Source: Heligmosomoides polygyrus polygyrus
Lineage: Eukaryota; Nematoda; Chromadorea; Rhabditida; Heligmosomidae
Length of the DNA stretch: 64,000 nucleotides
Assembly (NCBI GenBank): GCA_947396885.1
Contig: OX377206.1
Coordinates: 91,199,960-91,263,959 of the forward strand
Reading direction: 5' to 3'
Of the stretch, positions 19,806 to 29,926 are shown in pieces; position 1 is the first letter of the stretch; every line of letters starts with the position of its first letter. The translations under genes were made by a program, and so were the position numbers. The notes below the pieces were generated by a model that searched no databases, was not told the DNA's origin, and was given only the letters and a program-made list of their open reading frames with translations.

Positions 19806-20106
19806 TAATAAAGGATAACAATAAAAGATAAAGGACGGCGTTACTCAATCCCTTCTGGGATGCACCAGCGCATTCTACTTCTACGGGATACCGTGAAGAC
19901 GATTTGAATGTGTATTTGGCCATACAATGACTTGCGGTGGCCAGCTGATGAACACGTCAGCGCTTTGTCCTTCCCAGACAAGACTGGTACCGATTCCCCG
20001 GAGGGATGGAAGGCTTGATTGGCCTGGGCGGGAAATCCGAATCAGGAACCTGGTATCGGGTGCACGCGACAGTCGGCGCCTCCTCCGACTGCGCTACACG
20101 CGCCCC
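19806..20106 (-). mobile_element. SINE-A copy, well preserved
   Basis: The tail AGATAAAGGACGGCGTTACT and the head GACTGCGCTACACGCGCCCC are present. Its close match to the copies at 29629 and 33249 suggests recent activity. Confidence 0.87.
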
Positions 20107-20966
20107 TTCTCCACTACTAACACGTATAATAATTAGTGCTGACTTGGAAGAAGCAGCTTCTGAAGCGATAAGCGGTCGACGTTAACCAATTCCTATTCTG
20201 ACTGCGCCACGCATTTCAAAATGTATCGTTCTGCAGCATTCATTTCTTGGAGTCTGATTGAATACAAGAATGACCCACCATTGTCCACTGTTTACTTCTA
20301 GTACAAGTTCATCCCCAGAACGAAAGGAAGTCTTGCCTGGTTTGGGCAGGACGTGAGCCTTGACTCGTTTCGAGGGGCATGTGGAAGTTGGTGCCATCTT
20401 TCCAAGTAGCTGCACCCGCAGTGAACCTCCAAATGGAGCGTATCTCATTGAAACCAGCTCAACGAACATCTCGTTTTAGCAACGCTTGGAGCCTATTAGC
20501 AACTTCTGCACTACATCAAGAAGTTTAACCAGCCTGAGTGGCCACAAATAATTTACGGTAAAGAAATCGAATTCAAAAAAAACCAGTCCACCGCTAACCA
20601 ATTTTCTGTAGGGTCCTAACCCTCCTCATATCATAAGAAGTGTTTGCAATGAAAACACCTTGACAACGCAATGTTAGTTTTTTCATTGTGGTGCTAGAAA
20701 ATGGCATTTTATTCAGTGAGACAAGGTTTCCGTGATTGTTGTTGCTGTTCCTTGCCGTTAGTCATTCCATTTTTTCATGAAAACTAAGCCTGTTGTCGAT
20801 TTTTATCCAAAAATGGCTTCTGATAGAGAACGTAAAACAGTCATCACTAATCCCTGAAAACAGGACAATTGAGCCAATTTTCAGACGAGGTGCCACTTTA
20901 CAATGCGAAAAGCATCTAGGACACATCCAACGACTTTGTCAGGCTTCTCTAGCACCAGCACAAGGG
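20107..20966. other. Unassigned spacer
   Basis: A short SINE-A echo (GACTGCGCCACGCATTTC) lies near 20199-20216. The minus-strand open frame at 20182-20469 has no recognisable domain or splice context. Confidence 0.3.
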
Positions 20967-21045
20967 AACGTTATCAGCCTTTTGGGATGGGGCATGCATT
21001 CTACCTCTACAAGATCTAGCGAAGGCAATTTGAAGGCGTATTTGG
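20967..21045 (-). mobile_element. SINE-A 3'-end fragment
   Basis: The words CCTTTTGGGATGGGGCATGC and GGCGTATTTGG match the SINE-A terminal region. The head is absent. Confidence 0.5.
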
Positions 21046-21086
21046 TCTATACAGGGTGCGGCGCTTAAATCCTGACTAATTGATTA

Positions 21087-22356
21087 TGTTGTAACGAATT
21101 AAATGGCACTGGCTCGCGCCATTTTTTGGCGCGTCTTTACGCGTTTGATCAAGAACAAACCGTAACATGTGGCATATCATTTAGAAGCGCAAACTTTGCT
21201 CTACCGGTGAGTACCAAATTTTCTACGTAAAAAGTGGGAAAACTTTAGAGTTTTATTGACTTTTTTGCAGATGGACAAAAGGGTAATTCGAGGCATTTAC
21301 TTGTATGAATTCAAGCTGGGCACTACAGCTAAGGAGGCGGACGAGAAGATCAACGCCGCATTCGGTCAAGGATGTTCCACAATTCGGACGGCGTATCGTT
21401 GGTATCAGAAGTTCCGGAATGGAGCTTGGAAGAACATGAAGGTCGTGGGAGGCATAGTGATGTTGATGAGGACAAGCTGAGAGATGTGGTAGAGGAGGAT
21501 CCACACAAAGGTACCAGGGAGATAGCGAAGGTTCTTGGCGTCAGTCGCAACACAGCTGCCCGGCATCTGAAGGAAATTGGAAAGACCAAAAAGCTGGAAA
21601 GATGGGTGCCTCACGAGCTGTCTGAGGAGCAAAGAAACCGACGATATGAGATCTCGTCCGCACTGCTTCTACGGAACGAAACGGACCCATTCCCTGATCG
21701 CATCGTAACCTGTGACGAGAAATGGATAATGTACGACAACAGGCGACGATCGGCACAGTGGGTGGACAGCGATGAGAGCCCCAAGGTTTTTGCGAAGCCG
21801 GAGTTGCACCAAAAGGAAGTAATGGTGACAGTATGGTGGTGTTCGCTGGGAATTATTCACCACAGCTTCCTCCCTCCCGGTGAATCCATTACGGCAGAGA
21901 AGTACTGCACTGAAATTGAAGAAATGATGAAAAGTTGAAGGATATCCGGCCGGCCTTGGTAAACCGAAGGCGAGTTCTCCTTCTGCACGACAATGCTCGC
22001 CCCCATGTAGCACGAATGACGTTGCAGAAATTGAATGAGCTGAGCATTGAAACTCTACCACATCCTCCGTTTTCTCCCGACCTCTCCCCAACAGACTACC
22101 ATTTCTTCAAGCATCTTGGCGACTTCTTGGTAGGGAAAATATTCAAATACCAACAGGATGCCGAAAGTGGCTTGGAAGATTTTGTCAATTCCAGAACTTC
22201 TGATTTTTATGCTACTGGGATAAAAAAGCTTGTGTCACGTTGATAAAGATGTGTAGAATCAGACGGTTTTTATTTCGATTAATAAACTTGCCTACAAGCC
22301 GAGATATTAACTGTTTAAATTTACAGTGGTTCAGTGCCATTTATTTCGTTACAACC
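21087..22356 (+). mobile_element. mariner element, copy 1 (two frameshifts)
   Basis: Terminal inverted repeats are GTTGTAACGAATTAAATGGC at the left and its imperfect inverse ending CGTTACAACC at the right, next to TA dinucleotides. The transposase starts MDKRVIRGIYLYEFKLG at 21271. A 7-bp deletion near 21424 relative to copy 2 breaks the frame, and a missing base in the A-run near 21931 breaks it again. The rest is well preserved, so the element is recent but dead. Confidence 0.93.
21271..22243 (+). pseudogene. mariner transposase, broken in three frames
   Basis: Mariner transposases cut and paste their own element at TA sites. The N-terminal helix-turn-helix part is 21271-21425, the middle is 21425-21935 and the end 21935-22243. 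The catalytic Asp residues are in VTCDEKW, LLHDNARPH and SPTDYHFF, with 34 residues between the second and third, the mariner DD34D spacing. The lesions are the 7-bp deletion and the one-base loss in the A-run. Confidence 0.9.
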
Positions 22357-22414
22357 TTATAGATTCAAATTTCCCGCCATACTGGATTTAAACTCCGCAC
22401 CCTGCATAGAACAA

Positions 22415-22612
22415 CGTAACGTAGCGTAGTAGGAGGATGTAGCGGCTGTCTTGCCTACCTGATTCGTCTTGGTTCCGATTTTCCGGAAAGGCCAACTGAA
22501 TTTTCCATTCCTTCGGGGTCGGTGAATTGGTGCCAGACTTCTGTAGAAAGGATAGGGGGTTGCATAAGTCAATCTCTTCGCGGGATGTGCCACACATTCG
22601 ACTTCTACGAAG
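22415..22612. mobile_element. SINE-A fragments, rearranged
   Basis: 22415-22560 is the head and first half of a diverged SINE-A in plus orientation (CGTAGTAGGAGGATGTAGCG). 22563-22612 is a SINE-A 3' end in the opposite orientation (GGGATGTGCCACACATTCGA). The join suggests an inversion or a second truncated insertion. Confidence 0.5.
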
Positions 22613-23542
22613 GGGCTAGGTTTAGCGTTTCCAATGGGCCTCTAATTTCAGCGAGAGCAGCAAAAACAACGGCTAATCGCGTCACGGATTGTTGGAGAAA
22701 AATCCACCGCAATTCCGATCGTGGGCATTTGTTATGAGGTCGAACTCGAGGAGACTTATGATCCGAACCATATGTGCAAATATTTGTGCAACATGGCAAA
22801 CACTTAGATAGTTTGAAATCATAAACATTTTTTATGCGTTCCAAAAAAACCATTAAAGGCCGAGTTACCTAGCAGCAGCAGAAGAATAGATGAACCGAGT
22901 GAAGAAGGTCTTCTAGTAAAACGCAACATCAATAGCTGCCAGTGCACGGGAAACGAGCGGAAAATTGGCGTGCTGAAGATGAAGTAGCCGTATCTTACTG
23001 ATTAATTCTGGCCGCATAGGCTATATGTATGCTGCTGGCAAGTCGTCCACATGAGAACACGTGAGATGCGAGGATGCTGAGTACACACCCATTCCCCGAG
23101 AGCCCTTTCACTTCTCACTTCTTCCGACGTCGTTGTCTTTTCGTCAGGACTCTTTCTATATAGAGATGAGTAAGTGCCTGAAAGAAGGATGTTGCGTGAG
23201 GCCGTAGAAGTTCACTGTGAACTCTGGGCTTTTTCACGCTTCAATTTTGCTGCTTTCTGAAGAATCAGCTTTTTGGCAGGTATTACGGTGCGAACCCTGA
23301 TGTTAAGCAATTGGCTAGCATCATATTGTCCCTTTGCTGAAATCCTATTTCAGCTCTTTGAGGACGTTGTTTTCAAACGCCTTTGACCTTTTTGAGTACA
23401 GAACCCAAGTAATGTACATAGGTTGCTACCTCACCCTTGATTTCCGCTGTTTTAGTGATTTAAACCTTCCCGAATTTGTTTATTTTCTACAATACACAAA
23501 TTTCTGGGAGGATTTGGCGCCTTTAGACTATTCAAAGAAGGT
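22613..23542. other. Unassigned spacer
   Basis: No gene or known repeat is recognised. Short frames on both strands lack motifs. Confidence 0.3.
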
Positions 23543-23730
23543 GTCAATCAATCCCTTTAGGGATGCGCCACACATTATATTTCTACGCGGTGTCGTTGAA
23601 GTTAGCATTTCACCGATCCCTGGCATTGAAGACTCGGTTCTCCTGGAAGAAACCAACCCATCTAACAGTTCACTTGGGCTGCATGCGATTGAAGGCGCCT
23701 CCTCCAATTGTGCTGCACCCACATTTAGCG
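23543..23730 (-). mobile_element. SINE-A copy, strongly diverged
   Basis: The end GGGATGCGCCACACATTATA and the head GGCGCCTCCTCCAATTGTGC remain, with a shortened middle. Confidence 0.5.
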
Positions 23731-23748
23731 CCATTGCTTAGAAAAAAA

Positions 23749-23957
23749 CGGTACAGGTCGCGAAAGCGCACAGCAATGGAAGGTGGGAACGCGCCAGCCA
23801 ACCAGGTCATAACAGATGGCGTTAAATTCAGAGGGAACGTGCACAGTCAGTACCCCTATTTCCTGCCGTGGATAGTTCACATAGTCAGTACTGTGCTTGG
23901 TCGTGATTGGCCAACGCGTTCCCACCTCCACTGCTGTGCGCCTTCGCGACATGTACC
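23749..23957. mobile_element. Fold-back MITE, GGTGGGAACGCG family
   Basis: The left arm GGTACAGGTCGCGAAAGCGC plus GGTGGGAACGCGCCAGCCAA is matched in inverse by GCGTTCCCACCTCC and GCGCCTTCGCGACATGTACC on the right. The arms are 60-75 bp. A second member lies at 62057-62228. Confidence 0.7.
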
Positions 23958-24109
23958 GAAAAAAAATGAACTTTTAAACACATGCGAAATACATAAGCAT
24001 CTCACAAAAAGTAGAGAGTATGTACGACTTTTCATGCGTGCCGAAAGTGGGCTTTTCGTGTCATAACGGCTTGTAGCTCATAATGTCGGAATGTTACTCC
24101 AAATTAAAC

Positions 24110-24226
24110 CTCTTGCGCCAGGCGGGACTCGAACCCGCACCTTCTGCTTTCCGAGCAGCGATGCTATGCCTTACACCACCAGTGCTGTTTGACCGTACGT
24201 AACATCCGCGATATCCTCGAGGTCTG
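24110..24226 (-). mobile_element. SINE-B head, inverted member of a head-to-head pair
   Basis: Read on the minus strand it has GTGGTGTAAGGCATAGCATC, the B box GGGTTCGAGTCC and CTGGCGCA, with acceptor-like and T-arm-like pairing. The anticodon-loop region has C at position 33 instead of T and differs among copies, so I reject a functional tRNA. Confidence 0.65.
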
Positions 24227-24293
24227 TCAGCTTAACCGGTTCTATGCTGATATCAGCGGCCGGCCCATCTCGATATCACGGGTGGGTGCCGAC

Positions 24294-24490
24294 AAGCCTC
24301 GAGGATATCGTGGATGTTACGTGCGGTCAAACAGCGCCGGTGGTGTAAGGCGTAGCATCGCTGCCCAGAAAGCAGAAGGTGCGGATCGAGTCCCGCGACT
24401 GGCGCAAGAGCTTTAATCGTAACAAAACATCCTGTAACAACATATAGCCTCTCTACCAGTCGCTCTAAGCTTAAATAAATACGTTAAAGC
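24294..24490 (+). mobile_element. SINE-B copy (plus orientation)
   Basis: It starts CCTCGAGGATATCGTGGATG, then GCGCCGGTGGTGTAAGGCGT, a mutated B box (GCGGATCGAGTC), and the tail AACAAAACATCCTGTAACAA. It faces the copy at 24110-24226 head to head across about 70 bp. Confidence 0.7.
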
Positions 24491-25534
24491 CCTGAGCCTC
24501 CAGAATTCACCCGAAATTTAGCTGCTATGTTGGAAACGATTTTTTTAAAAATAACCAGTAAATAAATATTAGTGAAAGGTACATTAAACTGGAGACAACG
24601 AATCTTGAAGGACGACAAACCTTGCTCAAAAAAGAAAATCATTCAGAGAATTACCTAGAAGGAAAGCACAAATGGTTTTTACTGCAGGATTATAGTATTA
24701 TTTTATTCTTATATATATTATTTATTTATATATTTTATATTTTATATATATATTTTATTCTTATTCTTATATATTATACTCCTTTGTTAATTGAGTGTGG
24801 GTCAAAAACGATTTTTCCTCTTTTATCCTAAGGATTAAGGTATCAAAAAAATTCTGTTGAGCATACTCTTTGCACAGGAGAAAGAAAGATGTTCATATAG
24901 CCTGCACTGCCATCTGGGGCCACCTCACATGGGGGTGCCTTCGTCAGCCTCTGATTATTTCTTTAATGGGGGAAGACCATATTCTATATTTTTATATTTT
25001 TTATATTCTCTATTGTTTTACTTAATTTAAAAAAATAAAAATTTGAAAGGTTAGATATGTCTTATGAAGAGTAAAATATGTGCAATACTGTTTCGATGGC
25101 TTGTTAAAAATTTAAAAAAAAACAGCCTTCTGAAAACAACACGAATCTTCTTGGAGAATCTTAAATGGTCATTTTTGCATTTGATGACCAATTGTTTATT
25201 ATGGTTTCAAGTAAAATCTCGTACCCAAACCAGTATATTGGAACGGAACATGCAGATGAGGATCGGAAAATAATGCACGAATTGTTCTGAAAATACGTAT
25301 GTTCTGCCTTGGTAAGCAAAGTGTTCCTATCCATCCGAGCGTCAACTCGAAATGACACGTCGGTAAATTCGTCCGTACAAAAACAATAGGAATCGGATTT
25401 GAAAGTCGTATTTTATTCCGTTTAATCTGCATGTCACTTTCACGACGTTATTTTCACCGATTCCTTGGATAGCTTTCAGAGCTAGAATATACTCCGAGAG
25501 CTATCTCTATCTCTCTAAACATTATAACAAAAGA
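24491..25534. other. AT-rich spacer
   Basis: Strong A/T bias with an ATATATTTTATTC-like simple stretch near 24700-24780. No gene is supported. Confidence 0.35.
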
Positions 25535-25806
25535 AAGGATAAAACGCGGCGTTATTCATTTCCTTCTGGGATGCGCCACGAACTCTACTTTACGGGCGAT
25601 TTGAATGCGTATACGGCCATACAATGACTTGCGGTGGCCAGCCGATGAACACGTCGGTGCTGTATCCTTCCCAGACAAGTCTGATACCACTTCACCGACC
25701 CCGGAGGGATGGAAGGCTTGGTTGGCGTAGGCGGGAAATCCGAACCAGGTACCTGGTATCGGGTACACGCGACAGCCGGCGCCTCCTCCAGCTGCGCCAC
25801 ACGCGC
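25535..25806 (-). mobile_element. SINE-A copy
   Basis: The tail AAAGGATAAAACGCGGCGTT and the head CTGCGCCACACGCGCC are present, with a small deletion near the 3' end. Confidence 0.8.
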
Positions 25807-26000
25807 CTCTCTAAACATTAGCAACTAGAAAACTGTTACTAGTCGTTTTCTTCTCCGGAAATCTGCCAAATGTAACAATTTTTGCATTTATTAAAATGAC
25901 TTAAATGTTGCCAAACTGTGATCATTTGTGCGTGCGTGATAGAGCAGTCAAAAAGGCGCCCGCTTGGTTCTACTTTTCCTGTTTTGTTCCCGCCTAAGCT

Positions 26001-26128
26001 CTAGTTTATACTTGCGCCGCCACGCGGCGCGGCACCGCGATCGCCATAGATATCGATTTTCGCGCCGCCCGGTCGATATCTATCCCGACCATCGTGCCGC
26101 GCCGCTCAACGGTGCAAGTATAAACTAG
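26001..26128. mobile_element. Short fold-back MITE (CTAGTTTATACTTGC ends)
   Basis: The left end CTAGTTTATACTTGCGCCG is inverted at the right as CGGTGCAAGTATAAACTAG. The arms continue inward through GCGCGGC and ATAGATATCGA. The element is 128 bp and GC-rich in AT-rich surroundings. Confidence 0.7.
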
Positions 26129-26154
26129 GGTTAAGCTAGCTAGGTCTTCCTTTT

Positions 26155-26262
26155 TAAAGAGTCGGTGAATTTGTAAAAAAAAAACTTCTCCGAGAAAAAA
26201 CATTGACTTAATCATCGGCAGGCCAGCGCAAGCCATCTTGTACTGTATATGTATTTCAAATA
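26155..26262 (+). mobile_element. SINE-A body fragment (plus orientation)
   Basis: AGAGTCGGTGAATTTG, AATCATCGGCAGGCCAGCGC and AAGCCATCTTGTACTG match the SINE-A body. Both ends are missing. Confidence 0.5.
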
Positions 26263-26555
26263 AAGGATAAGAGAACAAAGGCGGCGCTGATCAATCTCCT
26301 TTAGGATGCTCCGCGCATTCTACTTCTGCGGAGTGTCGTGGAGTTGATTTAAATGCGTATTTGGCCGTACAAAAGACTTCCGGTGGCCAGCCGATGAACT
26401 GATTAGTACTTTATCCTTCTCACAATCAGATTAGTCTGGTACCAACGATCTCAGAAGGGCGAATGGGCCTGGGCGGAACCTCCCATCCATGAGTTGATTC
26501 GGGATGCATGCGAGAGCCAGCTCCTCTTCCGACTGCGCTACACGCTACCCTACAA
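26263..26555 (-). mobile_element. SINE-A copy
   Basis: The end CTCCGCGCATTCTACTTCTG and the head CCGACTGCGCTACACGCTACC are clear. The body carries a small insertion near 26430. Confidence 0.72.
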
Positions 26556-27002
26556 CATGACAGCTCGACTAGCAGCAACACCAAGACTACTTACATGCTG
26601 TCCCGCCAATAATAGAGGTTAGAAAACTGCAACTTCACCAGATGCAGGCTAAGCATACTCTTCAGACGCTAAGGAATAGAACATTGGCATACGATAGTGA
26701 GAAGACGACTGCGGCTCGCTGAAAACGACGGGTTCGACTGCAACAATTTAATTGCTGCGACGCCTGAGAAAAACAAGCAATCGGGAAGGTGAGACTTCTA
26801 AATAGGCACAGAAGAAGTCCACGAAGCACGGAGGGTATGTAGCTAAGTATCAGGCTCTACTTTGACATAGCTTACGTCTTCATTTACAAACTAAAATTTC
26901 TCTCGCCCAACCTTGATGTGATTCAATTCATTTTCCTTAAGCCTCAAGTGGTTGGTATCAAGGATGCAAGCTGTTACAACGATGTTTTGGTGCAGTCAAA
27001 AC
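26556..27002. other. Unassigned spacer
   Basis: No supported gene or repeat. Confidence 0.3.
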
Positions 27003-27110
27003 TTTAGCGCTAGGCGGGACTCGAACCAGCACCTCCTACTGACTGGGCGGGAATGCTCCACGCCATTACAAAACCGGCGCCGTTTGATCGAACGCAACAC
27101 CCACACCTAC
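27003..27110 (-). mobile_element. SINE-B head fragment
   Basis: GCGCTAGGCGGGACTCGAAC at the low side is the inverse of the SINE-B B box and 3' tRNA-like end. AAAACCGGCGCCGTTTGATC at the high side is its head. Confidence 0.6.
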
Positions 27111-27534
27111 TGAAACCGATTTTTATTTTCAAACGGTTTCTAAATCTGATCCATCTTGGATCACCTCTGATATTCGAAAAATTTCGGGAATAAAATCTTT
27201 GATGTTTTTGCAGTGAAATTCTGCTGTTTCCAGCACAAGTAATAAAATATTGCAACAGTTTTCAAAGCAGTTCAAAACAAGAAATGATTAGTGCCTGTTT
27301 ATCAAACACAGAAAATTAATTTATATGACTGAAAAATATTTCCAGCAAATTTCTTAATACTTTGCCTAGCGTGGTTATGAACTTCGAGACACATTTAGTG
27401 TACTCAGCTGATGGTTTCTTGTATATGTTACAGTAATTCTAGTGTTGTTTTGTTTCTAACTTTAATTACTCTACACTCTTGTCTGTCTCTTGAATAAATA
27501 AATAAATAAATGCGGGTAAGGTAATCTCTATTAT
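27111..27534. other. Spacer with a possible LINE 3' end
   Basis: Sequence near 27360-27512 ends in TTGAATAAATAAATAAATAAA, the kind of simple tail seen on the CR1-like LINEs here. No coding part is preserved. Confidence 0.35.
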
Positions 27535-27536
27535 TA

Positions 27537-28811
27537 GGTTGTAACGAATTAAATGGCACTGGCTCGCGCCATTTTTTGGCGCGTCTTTACGCATTTGATC
27601 AAGAACAAACCGTAACATGTGGCATATCATTTAGAAGCGCACACTTTGCTCTACCGGTGAGTACCAAACTTTCTATGTAAAAGTGGGAAGACTTTAGAGT
27701 TTTATTGACTTTTTTGCAGATGGACAAAAGGGTAATCCGAGGCATTTACTTGTATGAATTCAAGCTGGGCACTACAGCTAAGTAGGCGGACGAGAAGACC
27801 AACGCCGCATTCGGTCAAGGATGTTCCACAATTCGGACGGCGTATCGTTGGTATCAGAAGTTCCGGAATGGAGATGAGAGCTTGGAAGGACATGAAGGTC
27901 GTGGGAGGCATAGTGATGTTGATGAGGACAAGCTGAGAGATGTGGTAGAGGATGATCCAGACAAAGGTACCAGGGAGATAGCGAAGGTTCTTGGCGTCAG
28001 TCACAACACAGCTGCCCGGCATCTGAAGGAAACTGGAAAGACCAAAAAGCTGGAAAGATGGGTGCCTCACGAGCTGTCTAAGGGGCAAAGAAACCGACGA
28101 TATGAGATCTCGTCCGCACTGCTTCTACGGAACGAAACGGACCCATTCCCTGATCGCATCGTAACCTGTGACGAGAAATGGATAATGTACGACAACAGGC
28201 GACGATCGGCACAGTGGGTGGACAGCGATGAGAGCCCCAAGGTTTTTGCGAAGCCGGAGTTGCACCAAAAGGAAGTAATGGTGACAGTATGGTGGTGTTT
28301 GCTGGGAATTATTCACCACAGCTTCCTCCCTCCCGGTGAATCCATTACGGCAGAGAAGTACTGCACTGAAATTGAAGAAATGATGAAAAGTTGAAGGATA
28401 TCCGGCCGGCCTTGGTAAACCGAAGGCGAGTTCTCCTTCTGCACGACAATGCTCGCCCCCATGTAGCACGAATGACGTTGCAGAAATTGAATGAGCTGAG
28501 CATTGAAACTCTACCACATCCTCCGTTTTCTCCCGACCTCTCCCCAACAGACTACCATTTCTTCAAGCATCTTGGCGACTTCTTGGTAGGGAAAATATTC
28601 AAATACCAACAGGATGCCGAAAGTGGCTTGGAAGATTTTGTCAATTCCAGAACTTCTGATTTTTATGCTACTGGGATAAAAAGCTTGTGTCACGTTGGCA
28701 GAGATGTGTAGAATCAGATGGTTTTTTTTTCGATTAATAAACTTGCCTACAAGCCGAGATATTAATTGTTTAAATTTACAGTGGTTCAGTGCCATTTATT
28801 TCGTTACAACC
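27537..28811 (+). mobile_element. mariner element, copy 2
   Basis: The perfect ends GGTTGTAACG and CGTTACAACC are flanked by TA at 27535-27536 and 28812-28813. Length is 1275 bp. It is nearly identical to copy 1 but has an in-frame TAG at 27783 (GGAG became GTAG) and keeps the 7 bp that copy 1 lost. It shares the one-base loss in the A-run near 28387. Confidence 0.94.
27721..28711 (+). pseudogene. mariner transposase, copy 2 (one nonsense, one frameshift)
   Basis: It begins MDKRVIRGIYLYEFKLGTTAK and then a stop. It continues with STIRTAYRWYQKFRNGDESL, VTCDEKWIMYDN, LLHDNARPHVA and SPTDYHFFKHLGDF. All three catalytic Asp are kept. Restoring one A near 28387 would rejoin EEMMK with KDIRPALV, as in copy 1. 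Confidence 0.9.
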
Positions 28812-29048
28812 TAATAGTTAGGATCTTTAAAATGATACCGCTACACTATTTTAAATTTCTGAGCCCATGAGCTTCTTTTCTGACCGATAATACCGGTGAT
28901 CATCAATTTTTTGGTGAGCCATACACCACTCTCTTTCAAGCTAAAGAGGTGGTCGATGTTACCCCATAAAATAGACGTTTTTTAAAATACGAAGCATAGA
29001 GAGCGTGCACACCTTGATGTAAGAAGACTCCACCTATACGATCAATTA

Positions 29049-29395
29049 TTGGGTTGGTCGAAAAGTCATGCAACACTATGTAGCACAACAATATTACAAT
29101 ACAATGCAATATAAAACAATATACAAAGACTCAGACCACGATATTTTCCCCATCCAAGTCTAAGATCATGTCCCACCTTTCAGGCAGGCTTTTAATTCCT
29201 CTCCGCCAGAATTCCGAGGGCTGTGAGGAAAAGAATTCTGAAGCGTCCACTACCAGTTGACGTCGATCCTCGAACTCTCTACCACGAAGATGCTGCTTCA
29301 GAGCGAGCTCAGTTTCGTTTTTCACTGAGTCGGGAGGAACGATTGCCAACCTTCTAGACCCTTCTAGACCAGACGACTGTTCTCCTCTCTTTGCT
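29049..29395 (-). mobile_element. Second mariner type, C-terminal remnant with one terminal repeat
   Basis: TTGGGTTGGTCGAAAAGTCA at 29049 follows TA and is a typical mariner terminus. The minus-strand frame 29349-29131 reads ASEFFSSQPSEFWRRGIKSL and PERWDMILDLDG, a classic mariner transposase C-terminus. The 5' part and other terminus are missing. It differs from the two copies at 21 and 27.5 kb. Confidence 0.8.
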
Positions 29396-29628
29396 GGCCA
29401 TATTTCCTTGGATTTAATCCGTGTTCCGCTTTGCGTTTTATGCGCATGGAATGAAGACTGGACTACTTATCCTTTGTTTCGTGTTCGGCTCGAAGTTTGT
29501 CACATTCCAATTTTTTAAGTGATTTAATTAGGGGGTTCCTCTACTTTTCTCGTACTACCTTATATTGCATCCTGGAAGTATAACCACTATGGACTAAAGA
29601 ACGATTACCACTAACTACTTCCACCAAT

Positions 29629-29926
29629 TAAAGGATAAAAGGATAAAGGACGGCGTTACTCAATCCCTTCTGGGATGCGCCAGCGCATTCTACTTCTAAG
29701 GAATGTCGTTGAGGCGACATGAATGCGTATTTGGCCATACAATGACTTGCGGTGGCCAGCCGATGAACAAGTCAGCGCTTTATCCTTCCCAGACAAGTCT
29801 GGTACCAATTCACCGACCCCGGAGGGATGGAAGGCTTGGTTGGCCTGGGCGGGAAATCCGAACCAGGAACCTGGTATCGGGTGCACGCAACAGTCGCGCC
29901 TCCTCCGACTGCGCTACACGCGCCCT
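29629..29926 (-). mobile_element. SINE-A copy, well preserved
   Basis: The tail AAAGGATAAAAGGATAAAGG and the head GACTGCGCTACACGCGCCC are complete. The B-box region TCCGAACCAGGAACCTGG is intact. Confidence 0.88.

Noticed and set aside
20182..20469. Host exon at 20.2-20.5 kb
   Set aside because: It overlaps a SINE-A echo, lacks flanking splice sites and shows no domain.
24110..24190. A tRNA gene on the minus strand
   Set aside because: The acceptor and T-arm pairing are good, but the anticodon loop lacks T33, and several copies with differing anticodon regions occur in the window with a common tail. It is a SINE head.
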